From assembly GCF_018362775.1 (NCBI RefSeq), contig NZ_JAGYXY010000001.1, positions 1 through 64,000 on the forward strand: DNA of 64,000 bases. The letters are read 5' to 3'. A program made the position numbers and the translations under genes. Below, piece by piece: positions 54,442-63,779 of this stretch. The notes beneath the pieces are model-generated. The model did not search any database. It was not told the origin of the DNA and saw nothing but the letters and a program-made list of their open reading frames with translations. Every line of letters starts with the position of its first letter. The first letter of the stretch is position 1. The DNA is from Alistipes montrealensis (GTDB lineage Bacteria; Bacteroidota; Bacteroidia; Bacteroidales; Rikenellaceae).

Positions 54442-54603
54442 ATATTTCTTTTTTCGAACAAAAATAATGATTATTTCGATAATAACAGAACCTTTGTGCC
54501 GAAAAGTACCAATACTGTTCGCAATATAATGGCACAAATGGACCTAATTTAGAATACTTTTGCACCTGAAAAAGTTTTTTAGTATAAAATTCAAATGGAA
54601 GTT
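54442..54603. promoter_or_regulatory. Divergent control region between araC-like gene and second RND operon
   Basis: Minus-strand -7 box TATTTTTG is at 54459-54466, plus-strand box TACTTTTG at 54555-54562. Between them, TTTGTGCC (54493-54500) and GGCACAAA (54531-54538) form a perfect 8-base inverted repeat with a 30-base spacer, and ATTAT-TTCG-ATAAT lies at 54470-54483. One arm sits near each promoter's -33 zone, fitting a shared operator. Confidence 0.6.
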
Positions 54604-55776
54604 ATGAAGCAAACATTTGTGAAAGCTGCCGCTTTGGCATGCTGCATGGCAGCCGTCGGATGCAAACAGGCTCCGATGACAATGGGTCCCGGCGAATACG
54701 CCGTAATGACCATCGCCACCACCGACCGCGAAATTCCGAGCAACTACTCGGCAACGATCCGCGGCCGTCAGGACATCGACATCTATCCGCAGGTTTCGGG
54801 AACGATCTCGCAACTCTGTGTCAACGAAGGCCAGAACGTAACGAAGGGACAGACCCTTTTCATCATCGACCAGGTTCCCTACCAGGCAGCCCTCCAGACC
54901 GCCGAAGCCAACGTCGAGGCAGCCAAAGCCGGGGTAGCCACCGCACAGCTCACCTACGACAGCAAAAAGGAACTTTTCGCCCGGAACGTCGTTTCGCAGT
55001 ACGACCTCTCGACGGCCAACAACACCCTGCTGACCGCCAAGGCACAGCTTGCCCAGGCCGAGGCCCAGCGTGTAAACGCAGCCAACAACCTCTCCTACAC
55101 GGTCGTAAAGGCTCCGGCCAACGGTGTCGTAGGTACGCTGCCGTACCGCGTGGGCGCACTGGTGAGTGCATCGCTCCCGCAGCCGCTGACCACCGTGTCG
55201 GACAACTCGGAGATGTACGTCTATTTTTCGATGACCGAGAACCAGTTCCTGGGCCTGACGCGCCAGTACGGCTCGATCGCCGAAACGCTCAAGAGCATGC
55301 CCGACGTACAGTTGCAGCTCAGCGACGGTTCGATCTACGACCAGCCGGGCCGCGTCGAGTCGATCAGCGGCGTCATCGACCTCTCGACGGGCAGCGTGTC
55401 GCTCCGCGCGGCGTTCCCCAACAAGGGAGGACTGCTGCACAGCGGCGGCGCAGGCAACGTCATCCTGCCGAGCATCTACAAGGATTGCATCGCCGTTCCG
55501 CAGGCCGCAACGTTCGAACTCCAGGACAAAGTATACGTATATAAAGTAGTGGACGGCAAGGCCGCTTCGACGATGATCGAGGTCGAGAAAATCTCGAACG
55601 GCCAGGAATACATCGCCCGCAAGGGCCTCGTACCGGGCGACGTGATCGTAGCCGAGGGCGTAGGTCTGCTGCGCGAAGGTACGCCCATCCGCATAAAGGG
55701 TCAGGCCGCGGCCGAAACTGCCGCTCCTGCAACCGATGAGGCTGCCGCTCAGTCCCAAACCGAAAAAGAAGAGTAA
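54604..55776 (+). CDS. RND periplasmic adaptor lipoprotein, second pump
   Basis: A 390-residue membrane-fusion protein. A signal peptide ends in the lipobox AVGC, then ATIRGRQDIDIYPQVSGTIS opens the lipoyl half, a hairpin follows, and KAPANGVVGTLPYRVGALVS closes it. A C-terminal low-complexity tail is rich in Ala, Glu and Gln. ATG at 54595 is the alternative start, but the lipoprotein signal begins at 54604. It is followed by the permease after 3 bases. Confidence 0.92.
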   Translation: MKQTFVKAAALACCMAAVGCKQAPMTMGPGEYAVMTIATTDREIPSNYSATIRGRQDIDIYPQVSGTISQLCVNEGQNVTKGQTLFIIDQVPYQAALQTAEANVEAAKAGVATAQLTYDSKKELFARNVVSQYDLSTANNTLLTAKAQLAQAEAQRVNAANNLSYTVVKAPANGVVGTLPYRVGALVSASLPQPLTTVSDNSEMYVYFSMTENQFLGLTRQYGSIAETLKSMPDVQLQLSDGSIYDQPGRVESISGVIDLSTGSVSLRAAFPNKGGLLHSGGAGNVILPSIYKDCIAVPQAATFELQDKVYVYKVVDGKAASTMIEVEKISNGQEYIARKGLVPGDVIVAEGVGLLREGTPIRIKGQAAAETAAPATDEAAAQSQTEKEE

Positions 55777-55779
55777 TCC

Positions 55780-58700
55780 ATGACACTGAAACATTTTATC
55801 GAACGACCCGTACTGGCGTCGGTCGTATCAATCGTAATCGTAATCGCCGGTATCATCGGTCTCGCGACGCTGCCCGTCGAGCAGTATCCCGACATCGCTC
55901 CCCCGACGGTTATGGTGCGCGCCTCGTATCCGGGCGCCAGCGCCGAGACCATTCAGAAGTCGGTCATCGCACCGCTCGAACAGGCCATCAACGGTGTGGA
56001 GGACATGACTTACATGACTTCCAGCGCCGCTGTCGGCAGTGCTTCCGTAACGATCTATTTCCGGCAGGGAATCAACGCCGACATGGCAGCCGTGAACGTG
56101 CAGAACAAAGTATCGCGCGCTACCGGTCAGCTGCCTTCGGAAGTTACGCAAATCGGCGTTACGACCATGAAGCGTCAGACCTCCATGGTGAAAATCTTCT
56201 CGCTTTACAGCCCCGACGACTCCTACGACGAGACGTTCCTGTCGAACTACTCGAAAATCAATATCGAGCCCCGTATCCAGCGTATCCACGGCGTCGGCGA
56301 GGTATTCACCCTCGGCGCCGACTACTCGATGCGCGTCTGGCTGAAACCCGACGTAATGGCCCAGTACAAACTCATCCCGTCGGACGTTACGGCGGCACTG
56401 GCCGAGCAGAACATCGAGTCGGCGACCGGTACGCTGGGCGAGAACTCGCAGAACACGTTCCAGTACACGATGAAATACCGCGGACGCCACCAGACGCCCG
56501 AAGAGTTCGGAGAGATCGTGCTCCTTTCGAAGCCCGACGGAACGCTCCTGCGGCTGAAAGACATCGCCGACATCGAACTGGGCAGCGAGTCCTATGCCTA
56601 TAAAGGCTACACCAACGGCCACCCGGGCGTCAGCACCATGATCTTCCAGACCGCCGGCTCGAATGCCACGCAGGTCGTGAACGATGTCAACGCCCTGCTC
56701 GACGAAGTGCAGGCCGAACTGCCGAAAGGTATCGCCGTCGCCCACCTGCAAAGTGTGAACGACTTCCTCTACGCCTCGATGAAGGAGGTAATGAAGACCC
56801 TGTTCGAGGCTATCCTCCTCGTGATCCTGGTGGTATACGTCTTCCTGCAGGACATCCGCTCGACGCTCATCCCGACGGCCTCGATCCTCGTCTCATTGGT
56901 CGGTACGTTCGGTTTCCTCGCCCTGGCCGGATTCTCGATCAACCTGCTGACCCTCTTCGCGCTGGTTCTTGCCATCGGTACGGTCGTCGACGACGCCATT
57001 ATCGTGGTGGAGGCCGTCCAGGCGCGTTTCGACGTGGGATATAAGTCCTCCTATATGGCTACCGTCGATGCCATGTCAGGCATTACGTCGGCTATCGTAA
57101 CCTCGACGCTGGTCTTCATGGCCGTGTTCATCCCCGTCTCCATGATGGGCGGAACGTCGGGTGTGTTCTACACCCAGTTCGGTATCACGATGGCCGTAGC
57201 CGTGGGTATTTCGGCCGTCAACGCACTTACGCTGTCGCCGGCCCTCTGTGCCATCATCCTCAAACCGTACCTCGACGAGAACGGCGAGATGCGCGACAAC
57301 TTCGCCGCCCGCTTCCGCAAGGCCTTCAACACGGCGTTCAGCGCCTTGGTCAACAAGTACAAGCACGGCGTGCTGCTCTTCATCAAACACAAGTGGCTGA
57401 TGTGGTCGACGCTCGGACTCGCCATTGCTGCGCTGGTCCTGCTGATGAACACCACCAAGACGGGTCTGGTTCCCGACGAGGACCAGGGTACGATCATGGT
57501 CAACGTTACCACGGCTCCGGGCTCCTCGCTCGCCGAGACCCACAAGGTCATGCAGCGGGTTTCGGAGCGTATCCAGGGTATCCCCCAGATCCGGGATTTC
57601 ATGGAGGTAGCCGGTTACGGTATGATCGCCGGACAGGGACCGTCGTACGGTATGGCCATCATCAAACTGAAAGACTGGGAGGAGCGCCCGAACAAGGAGG
57701 ATGCCGTGAATGCCGTCATCGGTCAGATCTACGGCCGCACCGCCGACATCAAGGACGCGCAGATTTTCGCCGTGGCTCCGCCGATGATCTCGGGCTACGG
57801 AACCTCGACCGGTTTCTCGATGAACCTGCAGGACAAGGCAGGCGGCGAGCTGAAAGACTTCTACAACATCTACCTGCAATTCATCGGAGCGCTGAACCAG
57901 CGTCCGGAGATTGCCCAGGCCTACTCGACCTTCAACATCAACTTCCCGCAGTACATGGTGGACATCGATGCAGCGAAGGCCAAGCGTGCCGGCGTATCGC
58001 CCAACGCGATCCTCTCGACCCTGGCAGGTTACTACGGCGGCCAGTACGTCTCGAACATCAACCGTTTCTCGAAAATGTACTACGTAACGTTGCAGGCCGA
58101 CCCGAAATACCGTCTCGACACCGAATCGCTCAACAACGTCTACGTGCGTTCGAACAACGGCGAGATGGCTCCCCTGGGCCAGTTCGTGAACCTGACGAGG
58201 GTTTACAGTTCCGAGGTGCTCAGCCGCTTCAACATGTACAGTTCGATCGCCGTGAACGGCACGGCCGCCGCAGGCTATTCGTCGGGTGACGCCATCAAGG
58301 CCATCCAGGAGGTCGCCGCACAGGTGCTCCCGAAAGGCTACGGCTACGAATTCGACGGCATCACGCGCGAGGAGGCACAGACCGGCAGCAACACCGCCAT
58401 CATCTTCGGTATCTGCATCCTGCTGATCTACCTTATCCTGAGCGCCCTGTACGAGAGTTTCCTCATTCCGTTCGCCGTCATCCTGTCGGTTCCGTGCGGT
58501 CTGATGGGTTCGTTCCTGCTGGCCAAGATGATGGGCATGGAGAACAACATCTACCTCCAGACGGGTATCATCATGCTGATCGGTCTGCTGTCGAAGACGG
58601 CCATTCTGATCACCGAGTACGCCGCCGACCGCCGCGCCGCAGGCATGAGCCTCTCGCAGGCCGCCGTATCGGCCGCCAAAGCCCGTCTGCGTCCTATCCT

Positions 58701-58965
58701 GATGACCGTCCTTACCTGCGTGTTCGGTATGATCCCGCTGGTGCTCTCGCACGGCGTAGGCGCTAACGGCAACTCGACCCTCGGCGCGGGTGTCATCGGC
58801 GGTATGATCGTCGGAACGCTGGCTCTGCTGTTCCTCGTCCCGACGCTGTTCATCGTCTTCCAGACGTTGCAGGAGAAGATCAAACCGCTGGAGTTCGATC
58901 CCGATCCGCAGTGGGCCGTACGCGCCGAGCTGGAAGAATGTAAAAATGAGAAAGAGGAGGAGTAA
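55780..58965 (+). CDS. RND multidrug efflux permease (HAE1), second pump
   Basis: A 1061-residue pump of the AcrB/MexB type. HFIERPVLASVVSIVIVIAG at the N-terminus, VVDDAIIVVEAVQ with the acidic proton-relay pair and SKTAILITEYAADRR are intact. It differs in detail from the first pump of the window, so the two are not a recent duplication. It works with the adjoining adaptor and channel. Confidence 0.95.
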   Translation: MTLKHFIERPVLASVVSIVIVIAGIIGLATLPVEQYPDIAPPTVMVRASYPGASAETIQKSVIAPLEQAINGVEDMTYMTSSAAVGSASVTIYFRQGINADMAAVNVQNKVSRATGQLPSEVTQIGVTTMKRQTSMVKIFSLYSPDDSYDETFLSNYSKINIEPRIQRIHGVGEVFTLGADYSMRVWLKPDVMAQYKLIPSDVTAALAEQNIESATGTLGENSQNTFQYTMKYRGRHQTPEEFGEIVLLSKPDGTLLRLKDIADIELGSESYAYKGYTNGHPGVSTMIFQTAGSNATQVVNDVNALLDEVQAELPKGIAVAHLQSVNDFLYASMKEVMKTLFEAILLVILVVYVFLQDIRSTLIPTASILVSLVGTFGFLALAGFSINLLTLFALVLAIGTVVDDAIIVVEAVQARFDVGYKSSYMATVDAMSGITSAIVTSTLVFMAVFIPVSMMGGTSGVFYTQFGITMAVAVGISAVNALTLSPALCAIILKPYLDENGEMRDNFAARFRKAFNTAFSALVNKYKHGVLLFIKHKWLMWSTLGLAIAALVLLMNTTKTGLVPDEDQGTIMVNVTTAPGSSLAETHKVMQRVSERIQGIPQIRDFMEVAGYGMIAGQGPSYGMAIIKLKDWEERPNKEDAVNAVIGQIYGRTADIKDAQIFAVAPPMISGYGTSTGFSMNLQDKAGGELKDFYNIYLQFIGALNQRPEIAQAYSTFNINFPQYMVDIDAAKAKRAGVSPNAILSTLAGYYGGQYVSNINRFSKMYYVTLQADPKYRLDTESLNNVYVRSNNGEMAPLGQFVNLTRVYSSEVLSRFNMYSSIAVNGTAAAGYSSGDAIKAIQEVAAQVLPKGYGYEFDGITREEAQTGSNTAIIFGICILLIYLILSALYESFLIPFAVILSVPCGLMGSFLLAKMMGMENNIYLQTGIIMLIGLLSKTAILITEYAADRRAAGMSLSQAAVSAAKARLRPILMTVLTCVFGMIPLVLSHGVGANGNSTLGAGVIGGMIVGTLALLFLVPTLFIVFQTLQEKIKPLEFDPDPQWAVRAELEECKNEKEEE

Positions 58966-58968
58966 CAC

Positions 58969-60339
58969 ATGAAAAAGATCCTGATTATATGCGCTGCGGC
59001 GGCGCTGACCGGCTGCGGCATCTACAAACCCTATACCCGTCCCGAGGTAACGACCGCAGGGCTGTACGGTACGGCGGAGACCGCCGACACGACGACCCTG
59101 GGCGACATCAGTTGGCAGGAAATGTTCACCGATCCCCAGTTGCAGGCGCTTATCGCGCTGGCACTGGAGAACAACACCGACCTGCAATCGGCAGGCTGGC
59201 GCGTCAAGGAGGCCGAAGCTACGCTCAAATCGGCACGCCTGGCTTACCTGCCGTCGTTCAACTTCGCACCGCAGGGCAGCCTGAGCAGTTTCGACGGCTC
59301 GCCGACGGCGAAAGCCTATTCGATCCCCGTAACGGCAAGCTGGCAGATCGACATCTTCAACGGCCTTACCAACGCCAAACGCAAAGCCAAGGCGCTCCAT
59401 GCCCAGAGCAAGGAGTACGAGCAGGCGGTGAAGACCCAGCTCATTTCGAGCGTGGCCAATCTCTACTACACGCTGCTGATGCTCGACAGTCAGTATGAGG
59501 TGACGGAGCAAACGGCCGTGAAGTGGCGCGAGAGCGTCCGCACGATGCGCGCCATGAAGGAGGCCGGCATGGCCAATGAGGCCGGCGTGGCCCAGTACGA
59601 AGGCAACACGCTGGCGATCGAGGCATCGCTGCACGACCTGGCCTACCAGCGTACGCAGGTGGAAAACAGCCTCTGCTCGATGCTGGCCCAGGCTCCGCAT
59701 ACGATCGTCCGCGGCCGTCTCGAAGGCCAGCAGTTGCCCGACGACCTGACGGTCGGCGTACCTCTGCAAATGCTGGCGAACCGTCCCGACGTACGTTCGG
59801 CCGAGTATTCGCTCATGCAGTCGTACTACGCCACGGCCGAGGCCCGTTCGGCCCTCTATCCCTCGATCACGCTGAGCGGAACGCTGGGATGGACCAACAA
59901 CGGCAGTGGAAGGATCGCCGATCCCGGCAAGCTGCTCTGGAACGCCGCGGCATCGCTCCTGCAGCCGATCTTCAACGCCAACGCCAACCGCGCCCGGGTG
60001 AAGATCGCCAAGGCACAGCAGGAGGAGACCCGGCTGGCATTCCAGCAGGCGCTGCTCAACGCCGGCGCCGAGGTCAACAACGCCCTCACACAGTGCCAGT
60101 CGTCGCGCGCCAAAGCCGACCTTCGCGTACGGCAGATTTCGGCCCTGGAGCGCGCAGTGGAGTCGACCGAACTGCTGATGCAGCACGGTTCTACCACTTA
60201 CCTCGAAGTCCTGACCGCACAGCAGTCGCTGCTTTCGGCACAACTGTCGCAGATCGCAGACCGTTTCGACGAAATCCAGGGAACCGTGAACCTCTACCAG
60301 GCTCTCGGCGGCGGACGTGACATTACGGAGGAAAAATAA
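58969..60339 (+). CDS. Outer-membrane efflux lipoprotein, second RND pump
   Basis: A 456-residue OprM-type channel with lipobox LTGC near residue 17, the ISWQEMFTDPQLQALIALAL opening motif and VPLQMLANRPDVRSAEYSLM signature. Two efflux repeats are present. Its stop and the following TetR start share one base. Confidence 0.92.
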   Translation: MKKILIICAAAALTGCGIYKPYTRPEVTTAGLYGTAETADTTTLGDISWQEMFTDPQLQALIALALENNTDLQSAGWRVKEAEATLKSARLAYLPSFNFAPQGSLSSFDGSPTAKAYSIPVTASWQIDIFNGLTNAKRKAKALHAQSKEYEQAVKTQLISSVANLYYTLLMLDSQYEVTEQTAVKWRESVRTMRAMKEAGMANEAGVAQYEGNTLAIEASLHDLAYQRTQVENSLCSMLAQAPHTIVRGRLEGQQLPDDLTVGVPLQMLANRPDVRSAEYSLMQSYYATAEARSALYPSITLSGTLGWTNNGSGRIADPGKLLWNAAASLLQPIFNANANRARVKIAKAQQEETRLAFQQALLNAGAEVNNALTQCQSSRAKADLRVRQISALERAVESTELLMQHGSTTYLEVLTAQQSLLSAQLSQIADRFDEIQGTVNLYQALGGGRDITEEK

Positions 60340-60920
60340 TGAAACGGGGAGTGACCAAAGAAGAGGTTATCCACGCTACGCAGGAGCTTATCGCCCGGAA
60401 CGGCATTCGTGCCGTCCGGGTCGATGAGATCGCGCAGACGCTGGGAATCTCGAAACGCACCCTGTACGAAATGTTCGCCGACAAAAACGACCTCGTCGGC
60501 GCATGCCTCGACGCCATGAGCCAGCAGCAGCAGCAGCGCATCGTCGCCTGCCGCAAGCGGCGCGGCGGCAATCCGTTGCAGAAGGTGCTCCGGCTGACAA
60601 ACGAATATATCGAAAACCTCTATACGGTAGACCACTGTTTCCTGTCGGACATCCGCCGCAAGATCACCTTTGCGGAACATTACGACGAACACAGGGAGTT
60701 CTGGCGCAAAGAGTTGACCGATTACCTCGAAACCTGCCGTGAGGAACAACTCCTGCTGCCCGAAATCGATGCCCCGGCATTTGCCGAGCAGTTGATGAGC
60801 ACAATGACCGACCTGCGCCTGAACGGCACGATCCGCGAAGAGCTCAGCCTCTTCTGCCGGACGATTCTCCGCGGGGCGGCGACCCGCCAGGGCATCGAAC
60901 TGATCGACCGCAAAGGATAA
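60339..60920 (+). CDS. TetR-family regulator of the second RND operon
   Basis: A 193-residue regulator: HTH with VDEIAQTLGISKRTLYEMF, then a helical ligand domain. It is the last gene of the operon and translation is coupled to the channel gene (TAATG). Together with the divergent AraC-like gene this gives the pump two possible controllers. Confidence 0.87.
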   Translation: MKRGVTKEEVIHATQELIARNGIRAVRVDEIAQTLGISKRTLYEMFADKNDLVGACLDAMSQQQQQRIVACRKRRGGNPLQKVLRLTNEYIENLYTVDHCFLSDIRRKITFAEHYDEHREFWRKELTDYLETCREEQLLLPEIDAPAFAEQLMSTMTDLRLNGTIREELSLFCRTILRGAATRQGIELIDRKG

Positions 60921-60938
60921 GATCACACACTACGCATG

Positions 60939-60974
60939 AAAAGCTCCGCAGATTGTCTCTGCGGAGCTTTTTTT
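60939..60974 (+). terminator. Terminator of the second RND operon
   Basis: AAAAGCTCCGCAGA (60939-60952) pairs with TCTGCGGAGCTTTT (60958-60971), a 14-bp perfect stem followed by more T. Confidence 0.9.
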
Positions 60975-61056
60975 ACACCGGAAGGCCCCCGATCGGACAT
61001 AACCGAATCCGTTTCACGCCCGCCGGCAGGAGGTACGGACCGAGGAAGAGAGCTAC

Positions 61057-61089
61057 AAAAAAGGCCGCTTCTTTCGAAGCAGCCTTTTT
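61057..61089 (-). terminator. Terminator of the LruC lipoprotein gene
   Basis: AAAAAGGCCGCTTC and GAAGCAGCCTTTTT pair over 14 positions with one imperfect pair. Read on the minus strand it ends in a T-run. It is 18 bases beyond the stop codon. Confidence 0.78.
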
Positions 61090-61105
61090 ACAGAATACAG
61101 GTTCT

Positions 61106-63487
61106 TTAATAAATCTTGTCAGCGTCGGCGCTCTCCTGATACCACTCCGGATGCTGCGTGCCGTTGGACGAAGCCCACGTCATGAAGTGCTCGTAGACGC
61201 CGCGGATGTCGTTGTTCTCGGCAGGGTAGCGGAACTCGCCCGGAATCACCAGCGCCCACATCATGTAGTTGTTCTTGACCTGGTCGCCGTCCGTTACATA
61301 GAATTTGTAAGGCTCCGAAGGCTGGAACGAACCCTTGCCGATGAGACCCGAAGCAGTCACGGCATAGCCCGGCATGTGAATCTCGTTCGTGCGCTGTTTC
61401 GGCGTGATAAAGAAGTTCATCTCCGAATCCAGGACCGCAGCGATGTCCACCGGCTGCGAGAAAGTCACCGTCGTCGTGTGCTTTTGCGTAGCGGAAGCAG
61501 GGTGTCCCTTCCACGTATTCGAAGTGCTCAGTAACTCTTTCGTGTTGTTGAAGAACGGAATCACGGCATACCGACTGTCGGATTCGAGGCCCTGCGATGC
61601 GAACATGCCGCTGCCGAAGCCCTTGTGCGAAGACTCGACGTTCGCCACGTCCGAAGCCTGCACCTTGTCCATCTGCACGGCTCCGGCAATGTCGTAGGTC
61701 GTTCCCGCAGCCCGCAGTTCCCAGTTGATCGTAAGCGCCGAAACCTTGCTGCCGTCCTTCGAAACCATGCGGTCGATGCGGCTCTCGATAACCACGTCGT
61801 TCATGTCGTAATCGCCCAGCCACGGCCAGTTATCCTCGAAGCAGTAGGTGTAGACCTGTCCGGGAACGTTCGTATATGCGTCGGGCTCCGGTTCCGGATC
61901 GGGCGTAATCTGGCCCTTACCGCCGTTGCACTCGCTCTTCGGGATGTTCGTCAACTGCTCAGCCGTCAGGAAAGCGCCGTTGCTGAAACACTTGGCCACA
62001 TAGAACTTGTTTTCGGCTTCGGCCTGCGGGTCTACGACCTCCATCGGACCGCTGAAAGTCGTACGGGCCGCACTCCAATACTGGTTACCCTCTGAGTAGA
62101 ACGCCGACTGTTCGAAACGAACGACCGGAATCACAGTTCCTGCTGCGGCAGTAAAGGTGTTATTGCCGCCCTTATTCTTATTGTACTGCTGCGCAATGAA
62201 GAGCGAACCGGTTGCCATCTCGACCTTCGCATTGTTGAAATCGGCCTCGCCGGTCTCCAGGCACGCATCCGCCGCAATGTAAAGTTTGGCGCCCTCCAGG
62301 CCGAGGTCATCGACATAGGTATAGCAGTTCACATAAAATTCACCGCGGCAGGTCATTTCGCCGATCTCAGCAACGCCCTTCTGGTAGAATTTGGTCGTCG
62401 TATTCGCCATTATCATCTCTTCGACCTTCAGGTCGCCGTTCTCGCAGTTCTCAAACGCCGCCGTCGAGTTGAATTCCAATTCGTCGGCCGAAATCGCACC
62501 GTCGTTGAAAAGGCCTCCCGTGTTGGAGTACTTGAAAGTGGCCGACGTAAGCACGGCGCCCGCACCGTTGTAGAATTTCAGGTCGTTGTTCAGGTCGAGT
62601 TTGCCCGAAACATTTACGGTTCCGAGGTTCACGGCGACTTTGCCGGAGAAGTTGACCTCGGCCGCCGTGAGCTTGCCGCCCGGGAAAACATACAGCGCAG
62701 GAAGGTCCTTGGCGACATTCTGGGCTGTGAGTTTGCCCGAAACCGTCACTTCGCCGCCCGGCAGGACAGCCAGCGTCGCATAACCGATATTGGGCGACGA
62801 AAGCACGAGTTTGCCCGCGACGTACAGCACCGGCTGCTTGTTGGGTGCATAATTGCCGTTGAGATTGATATTGCCCTCGATCACGGCTCCGGCCGGAATA
62901 TAATATGCCGCCGCCGCATACTGCGACTCCTGTGCGCCGAGGTTGAAGTTCTTCGACGGCGTCGTGGCTATCACGGCCTGCGGATCGAACGAACCGGCAT
63001 CGGGGGCGGTCATCGTCGGGAATGCAGGCATCGAACTGGCGCTTCGCGTAATCGCCGCAGCGCGAACCTTCGGCATTGCCGCAGTCGTCACCGATGCACC
63101 GGCCACATCGACCGAACTGCGGACCTCGGCCGTCTTCACCGATTTCGTGCCGTCGGGCAGGGTAGTTACTACATAGAGGGTTTCAACTCCGGCAGGCAAG
63201 GTGAATGCCGACCGGAACGGAGTTGCCGATTTAGTAGCACCCCCGGTCACCAAATTTTCCGCCGAAAGGATCGGCGAAGAGTAAACATTGATTACGGCAT
63301 AGGCGGGTGCTGCGCCGTTTACAGTGGGAGCCGCGACCGAAACGTTTACGTCGCGAGTCGTTTTCCAACTGAAATCAGCCGGGATTGCACCCGGAACATC
63401 CGGCGTGTCGGGGCTTCCCCCCGTGTCTTTCTGACAGGAGGAAGCGACCAGTGCCACCGCCATCAAAGCCGTGTAAAGTCTTTTCAT
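61106..63487 (-). CDS. LruC/DUF4842-domain surface lipoprotein
   Basis: A 793-residue lipoprotein. Signal peptide with lipobox ASSC near residue 18, an acidic Pro-rich linker, a central region of about 300 residues with repeated strand units of the type VLYVAGKLVL and VTVSGKLTAQ that suggests a beta-helix, then a DPEPEPD linker and a C-terminal LruC/DUF4842-like domain (DNWPWLGDYDMNDVVIESR to the end). The DYDMNDVV acidic motif resembles calcium-binding sites. It probably sits on the cell surface. No partner genes are adjacent. A consensus promoter lies upstream. Confidence 0.85.
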   Translation of the reverse strand: MKRLYTALMAVALVASSCQKDTGGSPDTPDVPGAIPADFSWKTTRDVNVSVAAPTVNGAAPAYAVINVYSSPILSAENLVTGGATKSATPFRSAFTLPAGVETLYVVTTLPDGTKSVKTAEVRSSVDVAGASVTTAAMPKVRAAAITRSASSMPAFPTMTAPDAGSFDPQAVIATTPSKNFNLGAQESQYAAAAYYIPAGAVIEGNINLNGNYAPNKQPVLYVAGKLVLSSPNIGYATLAVLPGGEVTVSGKLTAQNVAKDLPALYVFPGGKLTAAEVNFSGKVAVNLGTVNVSGKLDLNNDLKFYNGAGAVLTSATFKYSNTGGLFNDGAISADELEFNSTAAFENCENGDLKVEEMIMANTTTKFYQKGVAEIGEMTCRGEFYVNCYTYVDDLGLEGAKLYIAADACLETGEADFNNAKVEMATGSLFIAQQYNKNKGGNNTFTAAAGTVIPVVRFEQSAFYSEGNQYWSAARTTFSGPMEVVDPQAEAENKFYVAKCFSNGAFLTAEQLTNIPKSECNGGKGQITPDPEPEPDAYTNVPGQVYTYCFEDNWPWLGDYDMNDVVIESRIDRMVSKDGSKVSALTINWELRAAGTTYDIAGAVQMDKVQASDVANVESSHKGFGSGMFASQGLESDSRYAVIPFFNNTKELLSTSNTWKGHPASATQKHTTTVTFSQPVDIAAVLDSEMNFFITPKQRTNEIHMPGYAVTASGLIGKGSFQPSEPYKFYVTDGDQVKNNYMMWALVIPGEFRYPAENNDIRGVYEHFMTWASSNGTQHPEWYQESADADKIY

Positions 63488-63532
63488 ACCATGAATTTCT
63501 TAAAATGTGTTTGTATTGCGTCGTCTTCGCAA

Positions 63533-63564
63533 CAAATATAGGTATTATTTTCACAATTACCAAA
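63533..63564 (-). promoter_or_regulatory. Promoter of the LruC lipoprotein gene
   Basis: On the minus strand, TTTG (63561-63564), 20 bases, then TATATTTG (63533-63540): a full consensus match. The leader is about 40 bases. Confidence 0.8.
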
Positions 63565-63649
63565 TCCGTGTTTTTTATTTAACAAAAAAGTCCACTTTTA
63601 TCAAAACACAAAATTCCGACCGAAAAAAGGGTTTTCCAAAAAAAATTCC

Positions 63650-63657
63650 TATATTTG
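63650..63657 (+). promoter_or_regulatory. -7 box of the metY leader transcript
   Basis: TATATTTG fits TAnnTTTG. The -33 region is poor (GTTTTCC near 63631). The predicted start is about 63663, some 18 bases before the leader ORF. Confidence 0.65.
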
Positions 63658-63680
63658 CACCGTAAGAGCAACAGAAGCGA

Positions 63681-63768
63681 ATGACCAAGCCTGCAACATA
63701 CGACTGTCAGCGCCGCGAAGACCATCGCGGCACGATGATGATGTCCATGTGCATGTGCAACCGTTTTC

Positions 63769-63779
<11 letters not shown>
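63681..63779 (+). CDS. Met/Cys-rich attenuator leader peptide
   Basis: A 32-codon ORF from ATG 63681 to TAG 63777-63779. Its second half reads MMMSMCMC, that is five Met and two Cys codons in a row of eight (63735-63758), and a third Cys lies at codon 9. Such clusters of the codons for the regulated amino acids are the mark of ribosome-mediated attenuation. The ORF starts about 18 bases after the predicted transcription start and ends 25 bases before a terminator hairpin. The gene behind it makes homocysteine or cysteine, so codons and enzyme match. A start at 63735 is possible, but the upstream ATG fits the transcript better. Confidence 0.8.

Noticed and set aside
57076..60243. A 1055-codon open frame antisense to the second RND permease and channel
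   Set aside because: Same cause: codon bias of the real genes keeps stops out of the opposite strand.
60953..61534. Open frame of 193 codons on the plus strand
   Set aside because: It begins inside a terminator hairpin and overlaps the 3' end of the LruC gene in antisense; no domain is visible.
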